A stretch of 34,374 nucleotides of DNA. Origin: an uncultured Clostridia bacterium (GTDB taxonomy: Bacteria > Bacillota > Clostridia > Oscillospirales > CAG-272). The position numbers and the translations under genes were made by a program. Below, piece by piece: positions 12,509-20,326 of the stretch. Location of the stretch: NCBI GenBank assembly GCA_946618395.1, contig CAMOLD010000002.1, positions 1 to 34,374 on the forward strand, written 5' to 3'. Under the pieces are notes generated by a model that worked only from the letters and a program-made list of their open reading frames with translations, did not search any database and was not told the DNA's origin. Each line of letters starts with the position of its first letter. The stretch's first letter is position 1.

Positions 12509-12544
12509 TATCTGCCATAGCGAAAGCCAAGGAGATAATCATTC

Positions 12545-14629
12545 ATGCCAAGAGAATATTCACTTGAAAATACCAGAAACATTGGTATCATGGCGCATAT
12601 CGACGCGGGTAAAACCACAACCACCGAGCGTATCCTGTTCTACACAGGCAAAACGCACAAGTTGGGCGAAACCCACGACGGCAGCGCAACCATGGACTGG
12701 ATGGCACAGGAGCAGGAGCGCGGAATTACCATTACTTCTGCCGCAACCACCTGTTTCTGGAAAGGGAACCGTATCAACATTATTGATACCCCCGGCCACG
12801 TGGACTTCACCGTTGAAGTGGAGCGTTCCCTTCGCGTGCTGGACGGCGCAGTTACCGTTCTTTGCGCAAAGGGCGGCGTAGAGCCGCAGTCTGAAACCGT
12901 TTGGCGCCAGGCTGATAAATACAAGGTGCCCCGTATGGTGTATGTCAACAAAATGGACATTACCGGCGCGGACTTCTACCGCGTTGTGGATATGATCCAT
13001 ACAAGATTGCATGCCAACGGTGTTCCGATCCAATTGCCAATCGGCAAGGATATGACTTTCCGCGGCATCATTGACCTGATGACCATGGAAGCCGACATTT
13101 ATTACGATGATCTTGGTAAGGATATGCGCGTAGAGCCGATCCCGGCGGATATGCTCGAACAGGCGCAAACCTACCGCGAACAAATGGTGGAGGCAATTGC
13201 CACCACCGATGACGCGCTGATGGAAAAATACCTGGAAGGGGAAGAAATTTCCATTGACGAATTGAAAGTCGCTTTGCGTAAAGCCTGCATTGCAAACCAA
13301 ATTGTTCCCATTGTTTGCGGCACATCCTACCGCAACAAGGGCGTTCAAAAATTGCTGGATGCAATTGTAGACTTTATGCCCAACCCGACCGATATTCCCG
13401 CCATTCGCGGCACCAACCCGGACACCGGCGAGGAAGAGGATAGACACTCCTCGGATAGCGAGCCGTTCTCCGCGCTGGCATTCAAGATTATGACCGACCC
13501 GTTTGTGGGCAAGCTTTGCTACTTCCGCGTCTATTCCGGCGTGATCAATGCAGGCGACACCGTTTATAACTCCACAAAGGGCAAAAACGAGCGTTTGGGA
13601 CGCATTCTGCAAATGCATGCAAACGAACGCAAAGATATTGACTGCTGCTATTCTGGCGATATTGCCGCCGCAATCGGTGTCAAGAACACCACCACGGGCG
13701 ACACTTTCTGCGATGAAAAGCACCCGGTCATTCTCGAATCCATGGAGTTCCCGGAACCGGTTATCCGCGTTGCCATCGAGCCCAAGACCCGCGCGGGTCA
13801 GGAGAAGATGGGCATTGCGCTGGCAAAACTTGCCGAGGAAGACCCGACCTTCCGGACCTACACGGATGAAGAAACCGGTCAAACCATTATTGCCGGTATG
13901 GGCGAGTTGCACTTGGAAATTATCGTTGACCGCTTGCTCCGCGAATTCAAGGTGGAAGCAAACATCGGTAAACCCCAGGTTGCCTACAAAGAAACCATCC
14001 GCAAAAAGGTTGACCACGAATGCAAATATAAGAAGCAGTCCGGTGGTTCCGGTCAGTATGGTCACGTTAAGATCATTCTGGAGCCGAACGAACCCGGCAA
14101 GGGCTACGAGTTCATCAATGCCGTTACCGGCGGCGCAATTCCGAAGGAATTTATTCCCGCGGTTGATGCCGGTATCCAGGGCGCAATGCAATGCGGCGTT
14201 CTGGCGGGCTACAACGTTGTGGACGTGAAGGTCACGCTTTACGACGGCTCGTATCACGAAGTCGACTCTTCCGAAATGGCATTCAAGATTGCAGGTTCCA
14301 TGGCATTCAAGGAAGCAATGCGCAAAGCCGATCCGGTTCTGACCGAGCCGATGATGAAGGTGACCACCATTGTTCCCGACGATTACATGGGCGCAGTCAT
14401 TGGCGATTTCAACAGCCGCCGCGGTCAGATCCTCTCGCAGGAAGCGACCCAGAGCGGTGTGCAGGAGATCATCGCCTATGTTCCGCTTTCCAATATGTTT
14501 GGTTACGCAACCGACCTTCGTTCCAAAACGCAGGGCCGCGGACTCTATACCATGGAGCCGAGCCACTTCGCCGAGGTGCCGAAGTCGATTCAGGAAACCA
14601 TCATTAAGGAACGCAGCAACAGAAACTAA
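12545..14629 (+). CDS. fusA: Elongation factor G
   Basis: EF-G (694 residues) is the cytoplasmic GTPase that drives translocation and, with RRF, ribosome recycling. The P-loop AHIDAGKT is at 17-24, switch I contains RGITITSAATT, then DTPGHVDF and NKMD. The later domains include MGELHLEI and the domain IV segment around GGSGQYGHV. It is full length and of the canonical (bacterial housekeeping) type, with no sign of being a ribosome-protection resistance paralogue. AAGGAG lies 10 nt before the ATG. It sits between rpsG and tuf as in most bacteria. Confidence 0.98.
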   Translation: MPREYSLENTRNIGIMAHIDAGKTTTTERILFYTGKTHKLGETHDGSATMDWMAQEQERGITITSAATTCFWKGNRINIIDTPGHVDFTVEVERSLRVLDGAVTVLCAKGGVEPQSETVWRQADKYKVPRMVYVNKMDITGADFYRVVDMIHTRLHANGVPIQLPIGKDMTFRGIIDLMTMEADIYYDDLGKDMRVEPIPADMLEQAQTYREQMVEAIATTDDALMEKYLEGEEISIDELKVALRKACIANQIVPIVCGTSYRNKGVQKLLDAIVDFMPNPTDIPAIRGTNPDTGEEEDRHSSDSEPFSALAFKIMTDPFVGKLCYFRVYSGVINAGDTVYNSTKGKNERLGRILQMHANERKDIDCCYSGDIAAAIGVKNTTTGDTFCDEKHPVILESMEFPEPVIRVAIEPKTRAGQEKMGIALAKLAEEDPTFRTYTDEETGQTIIAGMGELHLEIIVDRLLREFKVEANIGKPQVAYKETIRKKVDHECKYKKQSGGSGQYGHVKIILEPNEPGKGYEFINAVTGGAIPKEFIPAVDAGIQGAMQCGVLAGYNVVDVKVTLYDGSYHEVDSSEMAFKIAGSMAFKEAMRKADPVLTEPMMKVTTIVPDDYMGAVIGDFNSRRGQILSQEATQSGVQEIIAYVPLSNMFGYATDLRSKTQGRGLYTMEPSHFAEVPKSIQETIIKERSNRN

Positions 14630-14694
14630 TTTACCCGAAAGCTTTAAAAATTAAAAAATAAAAAAAGAAATTTATTAAACGGAGGAAATTCAAA

Positions 14695-15900
14695 ATGGCA
14701 AAGGCTACATTTGAACGCACCAAACCGCACGTAAACATTGGCACCATCGGTCACGTTGACCATGGTAAAACCACCCTGACCGCCGCGATCACCAAGACCC
14801 TGGCGCTCAAAAACGGAAACGTTGAATTCCTGGCTTATGACCAGATCGACAACGCTCCCGAAGAAAAAGCAAGAGGTATCACAATCAACACCAGACACGT
14901 TGAGTATGAGACCGAGAAACGCCACTATGCACACGTTGACTGCCCCGGCCACGCTGACTATGTTAAAAACATGATCACCGGTGCCGCACAGATGGACGGC
15001 GCTATCCTGGTTGTTGCAGGAACCGACGGCCCTCTGCAGCAGACCCGCGAGCACGTTCTGCTCGCTCGTCAGGTCGGCGTTCCTGCCATCGTCGTGTTCC
15101 TGAACAAGACCGACTTGGTTGACGACCCCGAACTGCTTGACTTGGTTGAAATGGAAGTTCGCGATCTGCTTTCTTCCTATGACTTCCCGGGCGACGATAT
15201 TCCGATCATCCGCGGCTCCGCTCGCGATGCTCTGGAATCCACCAACACCGATCCGAACGCTCCCGAGTACAAGTGCATTTGGGAACTGATGGATGCTGTT
15301 GACAGCTATATCCCCACTCCCGAGCGTCAGTCCGATCTGCCCTTCCTGATGCCTGTTGAGGACGTGTTCTCCATTTCCGGTCGTGGCACCGTTGCTACCG
15401 GTCGTGTTGAGCGCGGAACCGTTAAGGTATCTGACGTGGTTGAAATCGTTGGTCTGTCCGAAGAGAAGAAGCAGACCACCGTTACCGGTGTTGAAATGTT
15501 CCACAAACTCCTGCCGCAGGCAGAAGCTGGTGATAACATCGGCGCTCTGCTCCGTGGTATCGCAAAGGACGAGATCGAAAGAGGTCAGGTTCTTGCAAAA
15601 CCCGGTTCGGTTCATCCGCACACCAAGTTTGTTGGACACGTTTACGTTCTGACCGAGAAAGAAGGCGGCCGTAAAAAGCCCTTCTTCGCTGGCTACCGTC
15701 CGCAGTTCTATTTCAGAACCACCGACGTTACCGGCACCATCGAACTGCCTGCCGGCGTTGAGATGTGCCGTCCCGGCGACAACGTAGATATGACCGTTGA
15801 ACTCATCACCCCCATCGCTTGCGAAGAGGGTCTGCGCTTCGCTATTCGTGAAGGCGGCAGAACGGTTGGATCCGGCGTCGTTTCCAAGATCATTAAATAA
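14695..15900 (+). CDS. tuf: Elongation factor Tu
   Basis: EF-Tu (401 residues) delivers aminoacyl-tRNA to the ribosome as a GTP complex. GHVDHGKT is at 19-26, RGITINTRHVEYET forms switch I, DCPGHADYVKNM is G3 and NKTD is G4. The three-domain protein is complete. By eye it uses GCT and CTG codons more than its neighbours, consistent with very high expression. GGAGG lies 9-10 nt before the ATG, in an A-rich 65-nt gap after fusA. Only one tuf copy is in the window; Clostridia may carry a second elsewhere. Confidence 0.98.
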   Translation: MAKATFERTKPHVNIGTIGHVDHGKTTLTAAITKTLALKNGNVEFLAYDQIDNAPEEKARGITINTRHVEYETEKRHYAHVDCPGHADYVKNMITGAAQMDGAILVVAGTDGPLQQTREHVLLARQVGVPAIVVFLNKTDLVDDPELLDLVEMEVRDLLSSYDFPGDDIPIIRGSARDALESTNTDPNAPEYKCIWELMDAVDSYIPTPERQSDLPFLMPVEDVFSISGRGTVATGRVERGTVKVSDVVEIVGLSEEKKQTTVTGVEMFHKLLPQAEAGDNIGALLRGIAKDEIERGQVLAKPGSVHPHTKFVGHVYVLTEKEGGRKKPFFAGYRPQFYFRTTDVTGTIELPAGVEMCRPGDNVDMTVELITPIACEEGLRFAIREGGRTVGSGVVSKIIK

Positions 15901-15925
15901 TCTCGGAAAAAAACCGAAAACAACA

Positions 15926-15951
15926 GGGACGGGGGAGAAATCCCCCGTCCC
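15926..15951. repeat. GAAA-capped hairpin after tuf
   Basis: A perfect 11-bp stem GGGACGGGGGA (15926-15936) / TCCCCCGTCCC (15941-15951) with a GAAA loop lies 25 nt after the tuf stop. On the plus strand it is followed by AAAAAACAAAATAAC, not by T residues, so it is not a standard intrinsic terminator for tuf. It may stabilise or define the tuf mRNA 3' end while allowing read-through into ribU. Confidence 0.65.
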
Positions 15952-15976
15952 AAAAAACAAAATAACAGTTCAAAAA

Positions 15977-16106
15977 TTCTTTGGGGAATGGTGTAATTCC
16001 ATACCGGCAGTATAGTCTGCGAACGCAAATTCGGAAAATGCCGAATTGCGCCGATCGGGTGCAACTCCCGAACCGACGGTAACAGTCCGGATGAGAAAAG
16101 AAAGAA
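15977..16106 (+). ncRNA. FMN riboswitch (RFN element)
   Basis: The segment matches the conserved RFN blocks: TTGGGG, GGTGTAATTCC, ACCGGCAGTATAGTCTGCGA, then CGGGTGCAACTCCCGAACC, GACGGTAACAGTCCGGATGA. P1 can form from TTCTTT (15977-15982) and AAAGAA (16101-16106). The aptamer binds FMN and turns off the downstream gene. It lies 76 nt after tuf and about 100 nt before ribU, exactly the expected partner. I see no promoter between tuf and the aptamer. Confidence 0.95.
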
Positions 16107-16125
16107 CAAACGACCGCAGTTTGCG

Positions 16126-16163
16126 CCCCGGGGCTATTTTTGCCGCGGGACTTTTCTTTTCTC
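16126..16163 (+). terminator. Riboswitch expression platform: terminator / antiterminator
   Basis: An imperfect G/C stem (16126-16134 with 16142-16149, one bulge and one mismatch, loop TATTTTT) is followed by ACTTTTCTTTTCT and reads as the FMN-dependent terminator. The alternative partner is visible: GAGAAAAGAAAG (16093-16104), which contains the P1 3' strand, can pair with TTTTCTTTTCTC (16152-16163) over 12 positions (11 Watson-Crick, one G-U). That would remove the terminator U-tract when FMN is absent. Confidence 0.65.
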
Positions 16164-16203
16164 CAATTCAAATCAAAAATTGATTTCAATTAGGAGATTT
16201 TCT

Positions 16204-16887
16204 ATGGTAAACACGAATGAATTGCAAAAAGCGCGCCTGCTCCGCTTGGTTGGCGTGGCGCTCTTTACGGCTTTGGCGTATGTTGTCATGCTGCTCATTC
16301 ATTTCCCGGTGTCGTTTTTGACGCTGGATTTGAAGGACGCGATCATTGCGCTTTGCGGGCTTTGCTTTGGCCCGATCTCGGCGCTTGTCTCTTCGGTCAT
16401 CGTTGCCCTTTTGGAAATGGTGACCGTTAGCACCACCGGGATTTACGGATTTGTGATGAATGTGCTGGGAACGGCGGCGTTCTCGGTAACGGTCAGCTTG
16501 ATTTACAAGTATAAAAAGAACTTTTTGGGCGCCGTCATTGGGTTGCTTTCGGGCGTTTTTGCCGTTACGGCGGTGATGATGATTTTCAATCTGATTGTCA
16601 CACCTCGCTATATGCACGTGGAAGTTGCGCAGGTGGCAAACATGATTCCAACGCTATTGTTGCCCTTCAACCTGGTCAAGGCAACCTTTAACGCCGCGGT
16701 GGTATTGCTTTTGTATAAGCCAATCTCTACTGTTTTGCAAAAAACTGGCTTTCTGCCAAAATCCAAAGCCGCGCTCAAACTGGACCGCAGAACCATTCTG
16801 GTCAGCGTTGCGGCGGTGGTGTTGATTGCCGTTTCGCTGGTGATCGTTTTCCGCGTTTTGCACGGCTCATTCCGCTTTGGCGTGTAA
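16204..16887 (+). CDS. ribU: Riboflavin ECF transporter substrate-binding protein RibU
   Basis: A 227-residue membrane protein with about six hydrophobic segments, typical of S components of energy-coupling-factor transporters. It binds riboflavin (or FMN) and needs a shared EcfAA'T module encoded elsewhere. The segment FLTLDLKDAIIALCGLCFGP and the following GIYGFVMNVLGTAAFS are characteristic of RibU. The start is ATG 16204, with AGGAGA 6 nt upstream; an in-frame TTG at 16180 would overlap that binding site. The FMN riboswitch directly upstream supports the substrate strongly. A terminator follows 5 nt after the stop. Confidence 0.93.
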   Translation: MVNTNELQKARLLRLVGVALFTALAYVVMLLIHFPVSFLTLDLKDAIIALCGLCFGPISALVSSVIVALLEMVTVSTTGIYGFVMNVLGTAAFSVTVSLIYKYKKNFLGAVIGLLSGVFAVTAVMMIFNLIVTPRYMHVEVAQVANMIPTLLLPFNLVKATFNAAVVLLLYKPISTVLQKTGFLPKSKAALKLDRRTILVSVAAVVLIAVSLVIVFRVLHGSFRFGV

Positions 16888-16891
16888 ATCA

Positions 16892-16923
16892 AATAAAAAA
16901 CGGGGGAAACCCCGTTTTTTATT
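16892..16923. terminator. Terminator after ribU, A/T-flanked
   Basis: AATAAAAAACGGGG (16892-16905) pairs with CCCCGTTTTTTATT (16910-16923) around GAAA. Six T residues follow the G/C core, giving a strong terminator for ribU. The last bases of the stem are shared with the -35 box of the next gene. Confidence 0.92.
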
Positions 16924-16950
16924 GACAAACCGCATTTGTTTTTGTATAAT
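16922..16950 (+). promoter_or_regulatory. Sigma-A promoter of the small export gene
   Basis: TTGACA (16922-16927) and TATAAT (16945-16950) are separated by 17 nt. The -35 overlaps the end of the ribU terminator stem by two bases, so termination and re-initiation are packed into 60 bp. Confidence 0.9.
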
Positions 16951-16984
16951 AAAGGAAAGAAACGAAACGAGAGGAGCCGAAAGA

Positions 16985-17476
16985 ATGCGCGAGGCGATTG
17001 CCGATTTCTTTTTGAATAAAGTCGGGCGCGAGCTCTGCGTCTTTTTCTGCTCGCTCATCCCGGTCATCGAGTGCCGCGGCGCCGTTCCGCTGGGGTGCGC
17101 TTTGGGGCTCCCGTGGTGGCAGACCTTTCTTTTGGCCGTTGCCGGAAACCTGTTGCCGGTGCCGTTCATCCTTTGGTTGATCCGCGCCATCCTCAAAGGG
17201 ATGACAAACAGCCGCGTCAAGTTGTTCAACCGCATTGCCGGCTGGCTGAACCGCAAAGTGGAAAAGCACAAAGGAAAAATCGAAAAGTATTCCTATTGGG
17301 GCGTGGTGCTGTTTGTGGCAATTCCCATTCCGGGCACCGGCGCCTGGACAGGCTCGCTGATTGCCGGCGTTTTGAAGCTGGATTTCAAAAAATCCCTGCT
17401 GGCGGCAACGCTGGGCGTTTTGATTGCCACAACCATTATGACCATTCTTTCCTACGCCATCAAAGCGGTGGTATAA
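16985..17476 (+). CDS. Small multidrug export family membrane protein (COG2426 type)
   Basis: A 163-residue integral membrane protein resembling the Sm_multidrug_ex family (PF06695/COG2426), whose real substrate is not known. Features are IPVIECRGAVPLGCALGLPW near the N terminus, a hydrophobic segment around the LLPVPFILW motif, a basic stretch (KVEKHKGKIEKYSYWG) and then IPIPGTGAWTGSLIAG, followed by a C-terminal membrane segment. Two loops carrying small or proline residues resemble re-entrant elements of DedA-like proteins. The ATG at 16985 has GAGGAG 8 nt upstream. It is monocistronic: its own promoter lies upstream and a terminator follows 2 nt after the stop. Confidence 0.82.
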   Translation: MREAIADFFLNKVGRELCVFFCSLIPVIECRGAVPLGCALGLPWWQTFLLAVAGNLLPVPFILWLIRAILKGMTNSRVKLFNRIAGWLNRKVEKHKGKIEKYSYWGVVLFVAIPIPGTGAWTGSLIAGVLKLDFKKSLLAATLGVLIATTIMTILSYAIKAVV

Positions 17477-17478
17477 AC

Positions 17479-17513
17479 AAAACCGGGATTTGAACTCTTC
17501 AAATCCCGGTTTT
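17479..17513. terminator. Bidirectional terminator between the export gene and sdaA
   Basis: A perfect 16-bp stem AAAACCGGGATTTGAA (17479-17494) / TTCAAATCCCGGTTTT (17498-17513) with loop CTC lies between convergent genes. T runs occur on both strands. It is 3 nt from the sdaA stop codon. Confidence 0.93.
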
Positions 17514-17516
17514 CTT

Positions 17517-18734
17517 TTATTCTTCTATCTTTTCAATGGGGTAGTATTTTGCAAGACCGCCGGTAGAGGTCTCTTTATAGCCCAGCGGCAGGTCCATGCC
17601 GGTATTATACATGGTTTTTACAATCAAATCAAAGCTGATTTTTCGCGAGTCGGCAAGAAAGTTGGCAATGGAAAGCGCGTTGATGGCGCGCATTGCCGCA
17701 ACGGCGTTGCGCTCAATGCAGGGGATTTGCACCAGCCCGCCAATCGGGTCGCAGGTCAAGCCCAAATGGTGTTCCATGGCAACCTCGGCGGCGTAATCCA
17801 TTTGGTCAAAGCCCATTTCAAACAGCTCGGCAAGGGCAACCGCCGCCATGGAGCAAGCGGAGCCGATTTCCGCCTGGCAGCCGCATTCCGCGCCGCTGAT
17901 GGAGGCGTTCGTTTTGATCACGTTGCCGGCAATGCCCGCGCTGGCGAGCGCATGAACAATTTGCAAATCGGAAAATCCGCGTGCCTCCTGCATATAGCGG
18001 AGCACGGCGGGAACAACGCCCGAAGCGCCACAGGTGGGAGAGGTGACAATCACGCCGCCGGCGGCATTCTCCTCGCCAACGGCAAAGGCGTAGGCGGAAA
18101 CCAGGCGGTTCTCTTTGGTTTGCGGCGATTCGTCAATGTGCCGCCCCTGGTAAATAATTCTTGCGCGCCGCTGGGTGCCAAGTCCGCCGGGCAGAATGCC
18201 GCGCGCGGTAATGCCGCGGTTGATGGCGGCTTTCATCGTTTCCCAAACTTCGGCAAGAAAGTCTAAAATTTCAGGCCCTTCTTTTTCCACCACGTATTGC
18301 CAAAGCCGGATGTTTCGGCGCGCGCATTCGGATGTAATCTCGGCAAAGGTGGAAAGGTCATAAATGTCCGGCGCAACTGCTGCGGGCTGTTCGCCGTCCC
18401 AGACGATGGCGCCGCCGCCCACGCTCCAAACGCGCTTTTTGCAAAGCGTTTTTTCGCCGGCAAACAGAGTAATATCCATCATGTTCGGATGGCGGACGGT
18501 GGGCGTTTCGCGGTCAAAAATCACCTCGCCGGCAAGGGGCTCCAAGGTTTCCCGAATCACGCGGTCGGTGCCGTGCCCGGAGCCGGTCATGGCAAGCGAA
18601 CCGTATAAAACGACCTGGTATCGGTCGGCGTTCGGAAAGCGCTCCTTGATTTGTTTGCAAGCCCGTTCTGGTCCCATGGTATGGGAGCTGGAAGGTCCGC
18701 GCCCGATGCGGTAAATTTCACGAATGGATTGCAT
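17517..18734 (-). CDS. sdaA: L-serine ammonia-lyase (FeS L-serine dehydratase), single chain
   Basis: A 405-residue cytoplasmic enzyme that deaminates L-serine to pyruvate and ammonia with an oxygen-sensitive [4Fe-4S] cluster. The N-terminal beta domain starts with RIGRGPSSSHTMGP (10-23). The alpha domain carries TSPTCGASG (231-239) and cysteines 284, 286, 294, 328 and 339. The 42- and 11-residue spacings of C286, C328 and C339 match the three cluster ligands I recall for the Legionella enzyme. It is a fused beta-alpha protein, unlike the split SdaAA/SdaAB of Bacillus. The family varies in the order and presence of the regulatory segment, so the symbol is approximate. It is a single gene with its own promoter. 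Confidence 0.93.
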   Translation of the reverse strand: MQSIREIYRIGRGPSSSHTMGPERACKQIKERFPNADRYQVVLYGSLAMTGSGHGTDRVIRETLEPLAGEVIFDRETPTVRHPNMMDITLFAGEKTLCKKRVWSVGGGAIVWDGEQPAAVAPDIYDLSTFAEITSECARRNIRLWQYVVEKEGPEILDFLAEVWETMKAAINRGITARGILPGGLGTQRRARIIYQGRHIDESPQTKENRLVSAYAFAVGEENAAGGVIVTSPTCGASGVVPAVLRYMQEARGFSDLQIVHALASAGIAGNVIKTNASISGAECGCQAEIGSACSMAAVALAELFEMGFDQMDYAAEVAMEHHLGLTCDPIGGLVQIPCIERNAVAAMRAINALSIANFLADSRKISFDLIVKTMYNTGMDLPLGYKETSTGGLAKYYPIEKIEE

Positions 18735-18779
18735 GGCAAAAATCCTTTCCCAAAGGTTTTTTGATGGATTTACACGTTT

Positions 18780-18808
18780 ATTCTATCATTCTTTCGCTTT
18801 TTCGTCAA
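18780..18808 (-). promoter_or_regulatory. Sigma-A promoter of sdaA
   Basis: On the minus strand TTGACG (18803-18808) and TAGAAT (18780-18785) are separated by 17 nt. It gives a leader of about 40 nt, with an AAAGGA ribosome binding site upstream of ATG 18734. Confidence 0.8.
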
Positions 18809-18855
18809 GCTTTTTTCGGGAAAATATAAAAAGCGGATAAAAATTTTCAAACCCC

Positions 18856-18884
18856 TTGCAATTTTTTTCTTTCTATGTTATAAT
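18856..18884 (+). promoter_or_regulatory. Sigma-A promoter of the metK transcript
   Basis: TTGCAA (18856-18861) and TATAAT (18879-18884) with a 17-nt spacer. The aptamer of the SAM riboswitch begins about 15 nt after the expected start site. Confidence 0.87.
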
Positions 18885-18905
18885 ATAGCAGTAAATTGAA
18901 TCATT

Positions 18906-18991
18906 CTTATCAAGAGTAACGGAGTGACCGGCACGATGATGTTACAGCAACCTGCCCGCGCGGTAAGGTGCTAAATCCGAGGAGATGAGAG
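18906..18991 (+). ncRNA. SAM-I riboswitch (S box)
   Basis: The conserved S-box signatures are present in order: CTTATCAAGAG (18906-18916), GGAGTGACCGGC, GATGATGTTACAGCAACC, AAGGTGCTAAATCC and GATGAGAG. P1 forms from CTTATC and GATGAG. The RNA binds S-adenosylmethionine and, with the terminator that follows at once, shuts off metK when SAM is plentiful. Confidence 0.95.
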
Positions 18992-18992
18992 C

Positions 18993-19021
18993 AAAAAGGC
19001 TCCGTCTGCGGAGCCTTTTTT
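18993..19021 (+). terminator. SAM riboswitch terminator
   Basis: A perfect 12-bp stem AAAAAGGCTCCG (18993-19004) / CGGAGCCTTTTT (19009-19020) with loop TCTG ends in six T residues. It lies 2 nt after the aptamer and 77 nt before metK, so it is the regulated terminator. Confidence 0.93.
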
Positions 19022-19097
19022 ATGTCCGAAAACAGGAAAGAATGATCCATGCCCGAGCCGCTTTTGCGGACGGGAAAAAGGAAGGTGTAAAAAATAC

Positions 19098-20282
19098 ATG
19101 AAAACAAAACTTTTTACCAGCGAATCGGTTACCGAGGGGCATCCCGATAAGATTTGCGACAAGATCTCGGACGCGATCCTGGACGAAATGCTCCGCCAGG
19201 ACCCCATGTCCCGCGTTGCCTGCGAGACCTTCGTTACTACGGGAATGGTTTGCGTGATGGGGGAAGTGACCACACACGCTGACGTGGACATTCAGGCGGT
19301 GGTGCGCGAAACCATCCGCGGCATTGGCTACGACCGCGCCAAATACGGCTTTGACTGCGATAGTTGCGCCGTCATCACCTCGCTGCACGAGCAGTCGGCG
19401 GATATCGCTTTGGGCGTGGACAAATCGCTGGAAGCCAAGAACGGCGAGAGTGACGGGATGGACACCGGCGCGGGCGACCAAGGGCTGATGTTTGGCTACG
19501 CCTGCAACGAAACGCCGGAGCTGATGCCCCTGCCCATCTCGCTGGCGCACCGTCTTGCCAAACGGCTGACCGAAGTGCGCAAAAACGGCACGCTCTCCTA
19601 TCTGCGGCCGGACGGCAAAACGCAGGTGACTATTGAATACGACGAAAACAATACCCCCCTGCGCGTGGACACCATTGTCATTTCCTCCCAGCATAGCGAC
19701 AAAGTGGACCTTGCCACCATTCGCGAGGATATCATTCGCGAGGTGATTGCCCCCGTCATTCCCAAAGAGATGATGGACGAGAAAACCAAAATTTTCGTCA
19801 ACCCCACCGGGCGGTTCGTCATCGGCGGACCTGCCGGCGACACCGGCTTGACCGGCAGAAAGATTATTGTTGACACTTACGGCGGCTATGCGCGCCACGG
19901 CGGCGGCGCTTTCTCGGGCAAAGACCCGACCAAGGTGGACCGTTCGGCTTGCTATGCCGCGCGTTACATCGCCAAAAACGTGGTCAAGGCCGGGCTTGCC
20001 GACCGTTGCGAGGTGCAGGTTGCGTATGCCATTGGCGTTGCCAAGCCGGTTTCCTTGCGCATTGACACCTTTGGAACGGCGACTGTGCCCGAAGAGAAAA
20101 TCGAAAAAGCCGTTTCGGCTTTGGTGGATCTGCGCCCGGCGGCAATCATTCAAAAATTCGATTTGCGCCGCCCGATTTATTGCGATCTTGCCGCTTACGG
20201 ACACATGGGGCGCGAGGATTTGAACGCGCCTTGGGAGAGTTGCGACCTTGTGGAATCGCTCCAAAAGGCGGTTCGCGCATAA
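19098..20282 (+). CDS. metK: S-adenosylmethionine synthetase
   Basis: MetK (394 residues) makes S-adenosylmethionine from methionine and ATP as a cytoplasmic tetramer. Seen motifs are ESVTEGHPDKICDKISDA with His15 near the N terminus, GAGDQGLMFGYACNETPELM, the loop GGYARHGGGAFSGKDPTKVD and a C-terminal segment with AYAIGVAKPVS. Length is normal. The ribosome binding site AAGGAAGGTG is a little far (about 10 nt) from the ATG. A SAM-I riboswitch controls it, giving end-product feedback. recD2 starts 44 nt downstream with no terminator between. Confidence 0.98.
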   Translation: MKTKLFTSESVTEGHPDKICDKISDAILDEMLRQDPMSRVACETFVTTGMVCVMGEVTTHADVDIQAVVRETIRGIGYDRAKYGFDCDSCAVITSLHEQSADIALGVDKSLEAKNGESDGMDTGAGDQGLMFGYACNETPELMPLPISLAHRLAKRLTEVRKNGTLSYLRPDGKTQVTIEYDENNTPLRVDTIVISSQHSDKVDLATIREDIIREVIAPVIPKEMMDEKTKIFVNPTGRFVIGGPAGDTGLTGRKIIVDTYGGYARHGGGAFSGKDPTKVDRSACYAARYIAKNVVKAGLADRCEVQVAYAIGVAKPVSLRIDTFGTATVPEEKIEKAVSALVDLRPAAIIQKFDLRRPIYCDLAAYGHMGREDLNAPWESCDLVESLQKAVRA

Positions 20283-20326
20283 CAGGTGTAAAAATTACAA
20301 AAAACAGATAAAGGAGGGACGGAACA

